Source: Micromonospora coerulea
GTDB taxonomy: Bacteria > Actinomycetota > Actinomycetes > Mycobacteriales > Micromonosporaceae
DNA: 49,568 bases
Assembly (NCBI RefSeq): GCF_016598485.1
Contig: NZ_JAEMUW010000034.1
Coordinates: forward strand, 1 to 49,568
Direction of reading: 5' to 3'
Made by a program: the position numbers and the translations under genes. The notes beneath the pieces were generated by a model. The model did not search any database. It had not been told where the DNA came from and worked only from the letters and a program-made list of their open reading frames with translations. Shown here in pieces: positions 8,302 to 17,494 of this stretch. Within the stretch, counting starts at the first letter, position 1, and every line of letters begins with the position of its first letter.

Positions 8302-9714
8302 TCAGCGCTCCCCGCGCACCCGCCGGACGGTGTCGCGGTACCAGAGCGCGCTGCGCTTCGGGGTGCGCCGCTGGGTGTCGTAGTCGACCCGCACGATCCC
8401 GAATCGCTTGTCGTACCCGTACGCCCACTCGAAGTTGTCCAGCAGCGACCAGGCGAAGTACCCGCGCACGTCCGCCCCGGCCAGCCGGGCCCGGGCCACC
8501 GCCCGCAGGTGCTCGGCGAGGTACGCCACCCGGTCGTCGTCGGCGACGAATCCGTCGGCGTCCGGCCGGTCGTCGAACGCCGCCCCGTTCTCGGTGATCA
8601 CCATCGGCACGCCCGGGTAGTCCTGGCTGAGCCGGACCAGCAGCTCGGTGAAGGACTCCGGGACGATCTCCCAGTCCATCGCGGTGCGCGGCAGCTCCCG
8701 CCGGACCACCCGTTGCACCGGCCGGCCGTCGTCGTCCCGGTCCCGCCCCCGCTCGTCCAACCCGGAGAAGACCTGGCCGAAGTAGAAGTTGACCCCGAGC
8801 ACGTCGAACGGAGTGGAGATCACCGCCAGATCACCGTCCTCGACGGGGATGCGCACCCCCTCGCGGGCCAGGTCGGCCACCACGTCCTCCGGGTAGCGGC
8901 CGTGGATCAGCGGGTCGAGGTAGAGCCGGTTGCCCAGCCCGTCGGCCGCCCGGGCGGCGTCCCGGTCGGCCGGGCTGTCGGTGGCCGGGTCGGCGGTGGC
9001 CAGGTTGACGGTGATGCCCAGGTCCACCGGCCCACTGGCCGCCGCCCGCAGCCGCTGTACCGCCAGGCCGTGGCCGAGCAGCAGGTGGTGCGCGGCGGCG
9101 ATCCCGTCGCCCAGGTTCCGCCGGCCCGGGGCGTGCGCGCCGTAGGCGTAGCCGAGCATCGCCGAGCACCACGGCTCGTTCAGCGTGGTCCAGGTCTTCA
9201 CCCGGTCGCCGAGCGCGTCGAAGACCAGCTCCGCGTAGTCGGCGAACCGGTACGCGGTGTCCCGGACCGGCCAGCCGCCGGCGTCCTCCAGTTCCTGCGG
9301 CAGGTCCCAGTGGTAGAGGGTGACCCACGGGTCGACTCCGCGGCCGAGCAGCTCGTCGACGAGGCGGTCGTAGAAGGCCAGCCCGGCCGGGTTGGCCGGG
9401 CCGCGCCCGCCCGGCTGCACCCGCGGCCAGGCCACCGAGAAGCGGTACGTGTCCAGGCCCAGGTCCGCGATCAGCGCGACGTCCTGCGGCATCCGGTGGT
9501 AGTGGTCGCAGGCCACGTCGCCGTGGTCCCCGTTGGCCACCGCCCCGGGCACCCGGCAGAAGGTGTCCCAGATGGACGGCGTCCGACCGTCCTCGGCGAC
9601 CGCGCCCTCGATCTGGTACGACGAGGTCGCCACGCCCCAACGGAAGGTCGGCGGGAGGGTGTCGATCGGGTCGGCCTGCCCCATGGTGGTCGGGGCGGTG
9701 AGGTCGCTGTCCAT
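8302..9714 (-). CDS. GH1 beta-glucosidase, cytoplasmic
   Basis: 470 residues, ATG with an AAGGAG site. A single GH1 barrel of normal length and no signal peptide. The N-terminal signature FRWGVATSSYQIEGA (about 24-38) is followed by acid/base Glu180 in TTLNEPW and nucleophile Glu375 in VITENG; SLLDNFEWAYGY near the C-terminus forms the aglycone/glycone site. It hydrolyses beta-glucosides such as cellobiose, gentiobiose or laminaribiose to glucose. Last gene of the minus-strand operon with the ABC transporter, 50 bases after the ATPase gene, consistent with intracellular cleavage of the imported oligosaccharide. Confidence 0.95.
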   Translation of the reverse strand: MDSDLTAPTTMGQADPIDTLPPTFRWGVATSSYQIEGAVAEDGRTPSIWDTFCRVPGAVANGDHGDVACDHYHRMPQDVALIADLGLDTYRFSVAWPRVQPGGRGPANPAGLAFYDRLVDELLGRGVDPWVTLYHWDLPQELEDAGGWPVRDTAYRFADYAELVFDALGDRVKTWTTLNEPWCSAMLGYAYGAHAPGRRNLGDGIAAAHHLLLGHGLAVQRLRAAASGPVDLGITVNLATADPATDSPADRDAARAADGLGNRLYLDPLIHGRYPEDVVADLAREGVRIPVEDGDLAVISTPFDVLGVNFYFGQVFSGLDERGRDRDDDGRPVQRVVRRELPRTAMDWEIVPESFTELLVRLSQDYPGVPMVITENGAAFDDRPDADGFVADDDRVAYLAEHLRAVARARLAGADVRGYFAWSLLDNFEWAYGYDKRFGIVRVDYDTQRRTPKRSALWYRDTVRRVRGER

Positions 9715-9764
9715 GGTTCTCCTTGCGGTGGCGGGTGGATCGGGTACGGGGTGGTCGGGCCGCG

Positions 9765-10772
9765 TCACCGGGGTGCCGGTGCGGTCGCGGAGTGCAGCCA
9801 GCAGGCGACGGCGCGGCGCGGGTCGTCGTCGCCGGGCGGCCCGAGCGGCGGCAGCTCCGCGTCGCAGGGCGTAAAGGCCCGCGGGCAGCGCGGATGGAAG
9901 GCGCAGCCGGTAGGCATCGCGCGCAGGTCCGGCGGGGAGCCCGGAATGCCGGTCAGCTCGCGGCGCGGGCCGCGCAGCGCCGGGAAGGAGTGCAGCAACC
10001 CGTCGGTGTAGGGGTGCAGGGCCCGTCGGTACAGCTCGGCGGCGGGCGCCTCCTCCACGATCCGGCCGCCGTACATGATGGCGATCCGGTCGGAGAACTC
10101 GACCAGCAGCGACAGGTCGTGGGTGATGAACAGCACCGCGAAGCCGAGCCGTTCGCGCAGCTCGGCGAGCTGGCCGAGGATCTGCCGCTGCATCACCACG
10201 TCCAGCGCGGTGGTGGGCTCGTCCATGATGACGACCTGCGGTTCCAGCGCCAACGCCATGGCGATCATCACCCGCTGCCGCATCCCACCGGAGAGCTGGT
10301 GCGGATAGCTGTGCAGCCGGTCGGCCGAGATGCCGACGAGTTTCAGCAGTTCCCTGGCCCGGGCCAGCCGGCCGGCGGCCGTGCTCCGCGGTTCGTGCGC
10401 CCGGATCACGTCGAGCAACTGGGTGGAGACCTTGTGCACCGGGTTGAGGGAGTTCATCGCGCCCTGGAACACGATGGACGCCTCGGCCCAGCGGAACGCC
10501 CGCAGCTGCGCCGGCGACAGCGACAGCACGTCGACCGGGGGGCCGTCGACGGGGTGGTAGATCACCTCGCCGCCGCTGACCACGCCGGGCGGCGGGAGGA
10601 GCCGGGTCAGCCCGTACGCCAGGGTGGACTTGCCGCTGCCGCTCTCCCCGGCCAGCCCCAGCACCTCGCCCCGGTGCAGGGTCAGGTCGACGTCGCGAAC
10701 GGCGTGCACCGCCGCGTCGCCGAGCCCGTAGTCGACGCGGAGCCCGCGGATCTCCAGCACCGGATCCCTCAC
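9765..10772 (-). CDS. Opp/Dpp-type ABC transporter ATP-binding protein (first ATPase, DppD-like)
   Basis: 335 residues from a GTG with a GAGAGGAGG ribosome site; the GTG overlaps the permease stop (GTGA). Walker A GESGSGKST (about 42-50), Q-loop FQGAMNSLNPV, signature LSGGMRQRV, Walker B VVIMDEP and the switch His in ITHDLS are all present. The C-terminal oligopeptide-transporter extension has the cysteine cluster GCAFHPRCPRAFTPC, a likely 4Fe-4S or metal site typical of the family. It powers uptake with the second ATPase. Because the operon carries a beta-glucosidase and a LacI regulator, the substrate is probably an oligosaccharide rather than a peptide. Confidence 0.92.
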   Translation of the reverse strand: MRDPVLEIRGLRVDYGLGDAAVHAVRDVDLTLHRGEVLGLAGESGSGKSTLAYGLTRLLPPPGVVSGGEVIYHPVDGPPVDVLSLSPAQLRAFRWAEASIVFQGAMNSLNPVHKVSTQLLDVIRAHEPRSTAAGRLARARELLKLVGISADRLHSYPHQLSGGMRQRVMIAMALALEPQVVIMDEPTTALDVVMQRQILGQLAELRERLGFAVLFITHDLSLLVEFSDRIAIMYGGRIVEEAPAAELYRRALHPYTDGLLHSFPALRGPRRELTGIPGSPPDLRAMPTGCAFHPRCPRAFTPCDAELPPLGPPGDDDPRRAVACWLHSATAPAPR

Positions 10773-11803
10773 GGGGCAACCTCCTCTCGGGGGGCCGGCA
10801 CCGGACGAGACGGCGCCAGCACGGGGGTGAAGCCGACCCGCATCCGTACGGTGCGGCCGTCGGCGGTGCGGATCCGGGTCTTGCCGGCGCTGCGCAGCCG
10901 AGGGCTGACGAACTCGTCGATGCCGAAGTTGATCAGGGCGAGCGCGGTGCCGAGCAGCGCGATGGCCAGCCCGGCCGGCACGAACCACCACCAGGCGCCC
11001 TGCGCGAGGGCCTGCTGGCCCTGTGCCCAGAACAGGATGGTGCCCCAGTTCCAGGACGAGACCGACGAGATGCCGATGAAGGCCAGGGTGATCTCCGACA
11101 TGACGGCGAAGATGACGGTGCCGACGAAGCCGGACGCGATGATCGCGGTGAGGTTGGGCAGGATCTCGAACAGGATGATGCGCCAGGTCCGTTCGCCGGT
11201 GGCCCGGGCCGCCTCGACGTAGTCGCGGCGCCGCAGCGACAACGTCTGTGCGCGCAGCACCCGGGCGCCCCACGCCCACGAGGTGCACCCGATGATGAGC
11301 GCGACCAGCGTGTCGCTGGCCTGCTCGACGATCGAGGTCACGATGATGATCAGCGGCAGCGCGGGAATGACCAGGAACACGTTGGACATTGCCGACAGGC
11401 CCTCGTCGGCGGCCCCGCCGAGGTAGCCGGCCGTCACGCCGATGAGGATGGACAGGATCGTCGCCAGCACGCCGGCGATCAGGCCCACGACCATGACGCT
11501 GCGCGCGCCGACCAGGATCTGGCTGAAGATGTCCTGACCGAGGTGGGTGGTGCCGAACCAGTGCGCCGTCGACGGCGGCTGGAGGACGTCGCCGCTGCGC
11601 GCGTCCGGGTTGTGCGGCGCCACCCACGGCCCGATGACCGCGAAGAGGCAGTAGACGCCCAGGATGACCAGGCCGGTCGCAGCTTTGGCGTTGGCGATGA
11701 ACCGGAACCGGCGCCGTTTCGCCCGGCCCGGCGCGGCCGACGGCTGGGCCATCGCCCCCTGGCCGGGGATGACCTGCTCGATGCTCGACGGTGAGATTGT
11801 CAT
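10769..11803 (-). CDS. Opp/Dpp-type ABC transporter permease (DppC-like)
   Basis: 344 residues, about six membrane segments, first near 40-62 (GLVILGVYCLFAVIGPWVAP), then the conserved STAHWFGTTHLGQDIFSQILVGAR segment typical of OppC proteins. The EAA-type loop RRRDYVEAARATGERTWRIILFEILPN couples to the ATPases. A basic, charged C-terminal tail of about 45 residues is unusual. Lies three bases after the partner permease gene and overlaps the ATPase start. Confidence 0.92.
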   Translation of the reverse strand: MTISPSSIEQVIPGQGAMAQPSAAPGRAKRRRFRFIANAKAATGLVILGVYCLFAVIGPWVAPHNPDARSGDVLQPPSTAHWFGTTHLGQDIFSQILVGARSVMVVGLIAGVLATILSILIGVTAGYLGGAADEGLSAMSNVFLVIPALPLIIIVTSIVEQASDTLVALIIGCTSWAWGARVLRAQTLSLRRRDYVEAARATGERTWRIILFEILPNLTAIIASGFVGTVIFAVMSEITLAFIGISSVSSWNWGTILFWAQGQQALAQGAWWWFVPAGLAIALLGTALALINFGIDEFVSPRLRSAGKTRIRTADGRTVRMRVGFTPVLAPSRPVPAPREEVAP

Positions 11804-11806
11804 CGC

Positions 11807-12780
<974 letters not shown>

Positions 12781-12784
<4 letters not shown>

Positions 12785-13953
12785 CGTGCCTCCCCCAGGG
12801 TGGCGGTGTCTTCCCGCTTGACCAGCGCCGGAGGTGGCGGCACTGCCGGGTCGGCGTCAGGGGCGGCGGAGCCGGGGGCGTCGGCGGCGACGGTGGCCGG
12901 ATCGTAGAGCCAGCACGCCGTCCAGTGGCCGGGTCGGTCGCCGACGGTCAGCCGCGGCGGCAGATCCGCGGTGCAGCGCCGCATGGCGTGCGGGCACCGG
13001 GGGTGGAACCGGCAGCCGGCGGGCGGACTGATCAGGCTCGGCGGCTCACCCTGACCGCGGTCCTTCCCGGCGGCCTCGTCAATGCCGGCACCGGCACCGT
13101 CGCCGGTGATCCGCTCGGGATCCGGTGCCGACGCAGTGAGCAGCCGGGTGTACGGGTGGGCCGAGTTCTGGGTGACGATCTCGCTGTCGCCGCCCTCGAC
13201 CATGCGGCCGGCGTACATGACGATCGTCTCGTCGGCGAAGTAGCGGGCCGAGGCGATGTCGTGCGTGATGTAGAGGATGGCGATGTTGAGCCGTTCCTTG
13301 AGGTCCTGCAGCAGGTTGAGCACGCCGAGGCGGATCGAGACGTCGAGCATCGAGACCGGCTCGTCGGCGAGGAGCACCTCCGGGTCGGCGCCGAGCGCCC
13401 GGGCGATGGCGACGCGCTGCCGCTGGCCGCCGGAGAGCTCGTGCGGGAAGGCGTCCAGGTAGCGCTCGGGCGGGGTGAGGCTCACCCGGGTGAGCAGCTT
13501 GGCGAGGGCCTGCTCCAGGTCCTCGGCGCTGCGCCCGGCGTTGCCGTGGATCCGCAGCGATCGGGTGAGGTGGTAGCGGACGGTGTGCACCGGGTTCAAC
13601 GACGCGAACGGGTCCTGCAGGATCAGCTGGACCCGCCGCACGTACGACCGGAACGGACGACCGCCGCGCACCCTGGTCGACGTGCCGTGCAGGCGGAGGT
13701 CGCCGGCGGTGCGGGGGTAGATCTGGGCCAGCAGCCGGGCCACCGTGGACTTGCCGGAGCCGGACTCCCCGACCAGCGCGGTCACCCGGCCGCGATGCAA
13801 CGCGAACGATACGTCGTCGACGGCGTGCACGACTGCCGGCGTCCGGGAGAAGAGGTCACGCAGCCGTTTGCGGACGGGGAAGTGCTTGGTCAGGCCGACG
13901 GCCTCCAGCACCACCTCGTCGACCGGCGCCGCCGCGCTCTCGCTCAACGTCAT
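12781..13953 (-). CDS. Opp/Dpp-type ABC transporter ATP-binding protein (second ATPase, DppF-like)
   Basis: 390 residues. Walker A GESGSGKST (about 58-66), Q-loop LQDPFASLNPV, signature LSGGQRQRVAIARAL, Walker B VLLADEP, switch YITHDIA, and the family C-terminal cysteine cluster GCRFHPRCPHAMRRC. After that lies an acidic/proline-rich tail of about 40 residues not needed for the fold. Residues about 280-300 (GDGAGAGIDEAAGKDRGQG) form an inserted disordered linker. It pairs with the DppD-like ATPase as the motor. Gene is 90 bases downstream of the binding-protein gene. Confidence 0.92.
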
Positions 13954-13996
13954 GCCGAGTTCCTGTCTGGGATGGCGATGTCACGAACATCGGGTG

Positions 13997-14034
13997 CCGC
14001 CTCCCCGGCCGGCCGGGGCCGACCGGGGAGGCGG
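13997..14034. terminator. Intra-operon hairpin between binding-protein and ATPase genes
   Basis: 12-bp stem CCGCCTCCCCGG/CCGGGGAGGCGG with a 14-base loop, 9 bases after the binding-protein stop (read on the minus strand). Placement suggests partial termination or 3'-end stabilisation, giving more binding protein than membrane subunits, as is common in ABC importer operons. Confidence 0.55.
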
Positions 14035-14043
14035 TGCGGGGGG

Positions 14044-15720
14044 TCAGCTACCGGCGGGCTTGAGGTGCAGGACCACGTCCAGCGCGTTGGGCTGGGTGGG
14101 CTGCATGGCGCCGTACGGGTTCGAGTCGTCCGGCCAGCCGGTCCAGTTCTTCGTGCTGTACGCGCCGCCGATGTTGTCCGCGCCGACCGGGATCATCGGC
14201 ATCTGGTCGACGAAGACCTTCTGCAGCGTGTTCATCGCGGCGGTGCGGGCGGCCTCGTCGGTGGCGTTGGCGTAGGCCGTCAGGGCCTCGGTCGCCTGCT
14301 GGTTGTTGAGGCGGCCGAAGTTGCCCGCGGGGGAAGCGGTGCCGATCGGCTTGAGCTGCCGGCCGTCCATGATGGTCCGGTAGATGTCGTACGGCGTGGC
14401 GCCGCCCTCGGTCCACCGGAAGGTCGCCTCGAAGTTGCCCTGCTCGACGTTGCGGAACCAGGCGTCCTGGTTGGCCTTGTCGATCGTCGCGGCGATGCCG
14501 ATCTTCGACAGGTTGTCCTTCACGATCTCGAGGCTGGTCTGGTAGTCGGACCACCCGGCCGGGTCGGTCAGCTTGATCGTGACGGCCTTGCCGGTCTTGT
14601 CCTTGAGGGTGTTGCCGTCGAGCTTGTAGCCGGCGCCGGTGAGCAACGCCTTGGCGCCCTCGAGGTCGACCTTGTGGTCCTGGCCCTTGAACTCGGGGGC
14701 GATGAAGGAGTCACCGGCGGGGCTGGGCAGACCGGTCACGCTCTTGACCAGCGGGTGGAAGTACCCGGCCTCGGCCGTGGTGAAGATGTCCTCGCGGTCG
14801 ATGACCATGTTCATCGCGCGGCGCAGCGCCGGGTCGTCGAACGGCTTCTTGGTGGTGTTCAGGTAGAGGCCGTGGATGCCCAGGATCGCGGGGGCCCACA
14901 CCTTGTGGTGTTCCTGGTCCTTGGCGACGAAGACGGTCTGGTAGTTGGGGATGAAGACGAAGCTCCACTCCGACTCGCCGTTGGCGAGGGCGGTGGTCTG
15001 CGCGCTGTTGTCCGTGTACGACGTGAAGCGCAGCTCCTTGACCTTCGGCAGGTCCTGCCAGTAGCCGCCGTCGCGCACCGTCAGGGTCGTGCTGGCCGGG
15101 GTGAACGACTTCAGGGTGTACGGGCCGCTGCCGACCGGCTGCTTGACGGCGTCGGTCGTCGGGTCGCTGATCTTCTCCCAGAGGTGCTTGGGCACGATCG
15201 GCACCCGCCACAGCACCTTCTGCTGGTTGACGAACTGCGGGCTGGCCATCTTGATCGTGACCTCGTTGCCGCTGGCGGTCGCGTCCGTGTAGGGGACGCC
15301 CTGGTCGTTGAGCGCCGGGTACTTCTTGACCAGGTTGTAGGTGAACGCGACGTCCTCGGCCGTGAGCTTCTGCCCGTCGGACCAGGTGGCGTTGTCGCGG
15401 ATGGTGACCTTGACCGAGGTGTAGTCCGCCGACCACTCCGCCTTGGTCGCCAGCCACGGCTTGAACGGGTCGGCCGGCTTCACCGGGTTCCACATCATCA
15501 GCGGCTCGAAGATCTGCCAGCGGTAGCCCAGCGAGGCCGCGGCGGACGTGGTGAGGAACGGGTTGTTGTTCTCCGCCTGCGGGCCGTTCGGCATGCCGAC
15601 GTTCAGCACGGTGGCCGCCTGGCCGTTCTTCTTGTTGGCGTTCGGGCTGTCGCCGCAGGCGGCCAGGGCGGTGGCCATTGCGCCGGCCAGTGCGACGGCG
15701 AGTAATTGCCTTGTTCTCAT
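14044..15720 (-). CDS. ABC transporter substrate-binding lipoprotein, SBP family 5
   Basis: 558 residues, ATG with a GGGAGA site. A lipoprotein signal peptide ends in the lipobox TALAAC (Cys21), so the protein is membrane-anchored outside the cell. The rest is a family 5 (Opp/Dpp) binding protein: TIRDNATWSDGQKLTAEDVAFTY is replaced here only in detail relative to the family signature, followed by VGSGPYTLKSF, the RRAMNMVIDRED segment and a C-terminal lobe. Although annotated in general as peptide-binding, this family includes cellobiose and laminari-oligosaccharide binders in Thermotoga, and the GH1, GH30 and LacI neighbours favour a beta-glucan oligosaccharide here. Confidence 0.9.
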   Translation of the reverse strand: MRTRQLLAVALAGAMATALAACGDSPNANKKNGQAATVLNVGMPNGPQAENNNPFLTTSAAASLGYRWQIFEPLMMWNPVKPADPFKPWLATKAEWSADYTSVKVTIRDNATWSDGQKLTAEDVAFTYNLVKKYPALNDQGVPYTDATASGNEVTIKMASPQFVNQQKVLWRVPIVPKHLWEKISDPTTDAVKQPVGSGPYTLKSFTPASTTLTVRDGGYWQDLPKVKELRFTSYTDNSAQTTALANGESEWSFVFIPNYQTVFVAKDQEHHKVWAPAILGIHGLYLNTTKKPFDDPALRRAMNMVIDREDIFTTAEAGYFHPLVKSVTGLPSPAGDSFIAPEFKGQDHKVDLEGAKALLTGAGYKLDGNTLKDKTGKAVTIKLTDPAGWSDYQTSLEIVKDNLSKIGIAATIDKANQDAWFRNVEQGNFEATFRWTEGGATPYDIYRTIMDGRQLKPIGTASPAGNFGRLNNQQATEALTAYANATDEAARTAAMNTLQKVFVDQMPMIPVGADNIGGAYSTKNWTGWPDDSNPYGAMQPTQPNALDVVLHLKPAGS

Positions 15721-15842
15721 GGAGGTCTCCCTCGGTGTTCCCGCGATCCTCGAGCGGGATGTGGTGGATGGAGGGTGTGCGGTGTTGCCACCGGCGGTCG
15801 CGTGCCCCGCCGGTGTGGGTGCTGGATACGGCGGTGGAGGCG

Positions 15843-16844
15843 TCAGGTGGTGCCGGTCGAGGCGCGGACGGTGAAGCTGGTGGGGATGATGGTCGGCGTG
15901 TCGGGCAGGGGTGCGCCGGCGAAGTGGGTGATGAGCGCGCGGGCGGCGGCCGCGCCCATCTCCCGCAACGGCTGGCGCACCGAGGACAGCGGCGGGTGGG
16001 TGTGCCCGGCCAGGGGCAGGTCGTCGAAGCCGACCACCGCCACGTCCTGCGGCACCCGGCGGCCCGCGTCGCGCAGCGCTTGGAGGACGCCGGCGGCGGA
16101 CAGGTCGTTGTGGGCGAACACGGCGTCGAACGGCACGCCGGCGGCGAGCAGGCGTTCCACCGCCGCCCGCCCGCACTCGAAGGTGAAGTCGCCCTCCACC
16201 ACCAGGGCCGGGTCGATCGGCAGACCCGCCTCGGCGTAGCCGCGGGCGAAGCCGTCGAGCCGCTCCCGGGTGCAGCCGAAGCGGCTCAGGCCGGTGACGA
16301 CCAGCGGACGTCGTCGTCCAAGCCCCAGCAGGTGCGCCGCGGCGGCGCCGGCGCCGGCCGCGTTGGTGGTGCGGACCGAGGGGAAGCCCGGCTGGTGACC
16401 CCGGTCGTCGATGAGCACGACCGGCAGGCCCCGCTCGTGCAGCGCGGTGATGTAGTCCAAGGTGCCCTCGGGCTCGACCACCAGCAGGCCGTCGAAGGAC
16501 TTCGCCGAGACCTGGGAGGCGAACCGCCGCATCGACTCGTCACCCCGGTTGCAGGTGGACAGCAGCAGGCCGTACCCCTCGGACTCGACCACGTCGACCG
16601 CCCCCTGCAACACCTCACCCATCCAGGGCCAGGTGAGGGCGGGTACCAGCATGCCGACCACCCGGGTCCGGCCGCGGGCCAGCCCGACGGCCCGGGCGCT
16701 CGGCACGTAACCCAGGTCGGTGATGACGGCGCGGACCCGGTCCGCCGTCCGACCGTTCACTTCACCCTTGCCGTTGAGTACCCGGGAGACGGTCGTCTTG
16801 CTCACGCCCGCCCGGGTGGCGACGTCGGCGATGGTGATCGGCAC
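15843..16844 (-). CDS. LacI-family transcriptional regulator of the beta-glucoside operon
   Basis: 333 residues. N-terminal LacI helix-turn-helix at about 3-25 (TIADVATRAGVSKTTVSRVL) with the hinge region to about 60, then a periplasmic-binding-like effector domain (GLLVVEPEGT, FDAVFAHNDLSAAGVLQAL, VAVVGFDDLPLAGHTHPPLSSV). It is the first gene on the strand that then carries the transporter and GH1, 122 bases before the binding protein. The tandem operator-like repeats lie 38-62 bases upstream of its start, so autoregulation and control of the entire operon are likely. The effector is probably a beta-gluco-oligosaccharide (inference). Confidence 0.93.
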   Translation of the reverse strand: MPITIADVATRAGVSKTTVSRVLNGKGEVNGRTADRVRAVITDLGYVPSARAVGLARGRTRVVGMLVPALTWPWMGEVLQGAVDVVESEGYGLLLSTCNRGDESMRRFASQVSAKSFDGLLVVEPEGTLDYITALHERGLPVVLIDDRGHQPGFPSVRTTNAAGAGAAAAHLLGLGRRRPLVVTGLSRFGCTRERLDGFARGYAEAGLPIDPALVVEGDFTFECGRAAVERLLAAGVPFDAVFAHNDLSAAGVLQALRDAGRRVPQDVAVVGFDDLPLAGHTHPPLSSVRQPLREMGAAAARALITHFAGAPLPDTPTIIPTSFTVRASTGTT

Positions 16845-16882
16845 GTGACGCTCCCGGGTCGCAGGGATTGAGGGCGTGTTGC

Positions 16883-16906
16883 GGAACCGGTTTCGGAAGC
16901 GGTTCC
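16883..16906. promoter_or_regulatory. Tandem LacI-type operators
   Basis: Two abutting 12-bp near-palindromes, GGAACCGGTTTC (16883-16894) and GGAAGCGGTTCC (16895-16906), each one base from GGAACCGGTTCC. The pair together is also near-symmetric. A central CG-flanked 12-14-bp palindrome is typical of LacI-family sites. A weak minus-strand -35 TTGACG (16941-16936) lies just upstream, so the operators would cover the transcription start. Confidence 0.65.
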
Positions 16907-17185
16907 GTCGCAGTCAATCGAAGTGACGGCGGACACGTCAATAACGTGGAGGTAACGAAACACGGCTAATTTCAAGTCCTTAACAAAGCGACTGGCCAGG
17001 GCGGGTGGCGTCGCGGCCAGTCGAGGCGGCGAACTCCCGGCGAGGAAGGGTCGCTGACCAGGGTCGATGCCGATGTGGGGCCAGCGGCAACCCGCGGTCG
17101 ACCAGCGGAACCGGTGCCGGTCGACCGGTGCTGGCAGACTCGGGCCCGTGACGCGGCCGGCGCGCCATGGTGGGAGGGGGACCGG
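16907..17185. other. Intergenic stretch between LacI and the mycoredoxin relic
   Basis: Together with the operators this forms a gap of about 340 bases with no gene. It starts AT-rich (about 16935-16990, the lacI promoter side) and contains one inverted repeat, CGACTGGCC/GGCCAGTCG (16989-16997 and 17015-17023). The remainder is GC-rich without a coding signature that I can support. A GGGAGGGGG ribosome site at 17172-17180 belongs to the next gene. Confidence 0.5.
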
Positions 17186-17454
17186 ATGGAGCAGGCCCGG
17201 GACGGTGTCGTGCTGTATTGGCGGCCGATGTGCACGTACTGCCTGAAGCTGTGGGTGAAGTTGCGCTTCGCCCGGCTGCCGTACCGGGCGGTCAACATCT
17301 GGCGGGATCCCGACGCCGCCGCGTTCGTCGGTCGGTCGCCGACGGCAACGAGACGGTGCCGACGGTGACGGTGGCCGGGCATCCGCTGGTCAACCCGTCG
17401 CTGCGCCGGCTGCGGGCGGCGGTCCGGGAGCACGCCCCGCATCTGTTGGCCTGA
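17186..17454 (+). pseudogene. Mycoredoxin/glutaredoxin-like protein, frameshifted
   Basis: About 89 residues when read across a frameshift. The first frame from the ATG at 17186 gives VVLYWRPMCTYCLKLWVKL, with the redox CxxC as CTYC, and YRAVNIWRDPDAAAFV. The second frame continues SVADGNETVPTVTVAGHPLVNPSL, the family's conserved TVP cis-proline segment. One base appears to be missing near 17328, where the run GTCGGTCGGTCG could easily slip. The protein would reduce mycothiol-mixed disulfides. With a single lesion in an otherwise conserved gene, a sequencing error is as likely as a true pseudogene. Confidence 0.75.
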
Positions 17455-17479
17455 GCTAGGGCCACGCCCAAACGACCGT

Positions 17480-17494
17480 TAAGCTGGGCGGGTG
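17480..17494 (+). promoter_or_regulatory. Leaderless promoter of the M24 peptidase gene
   Basis: A -10 element TAAGCT (17480-17485) lies six bases before the GTG at 17492, with no ribosome site, so transcription would begin at or next to the start codon. Confidence 0.5.

Noticed and set aside
12925..15705. 926-codon open frame on the plus strand opposite the ABC genes
   Set aside because: Valine/glycine/arginine-rich shadow of the binding protein and ATPase genes.
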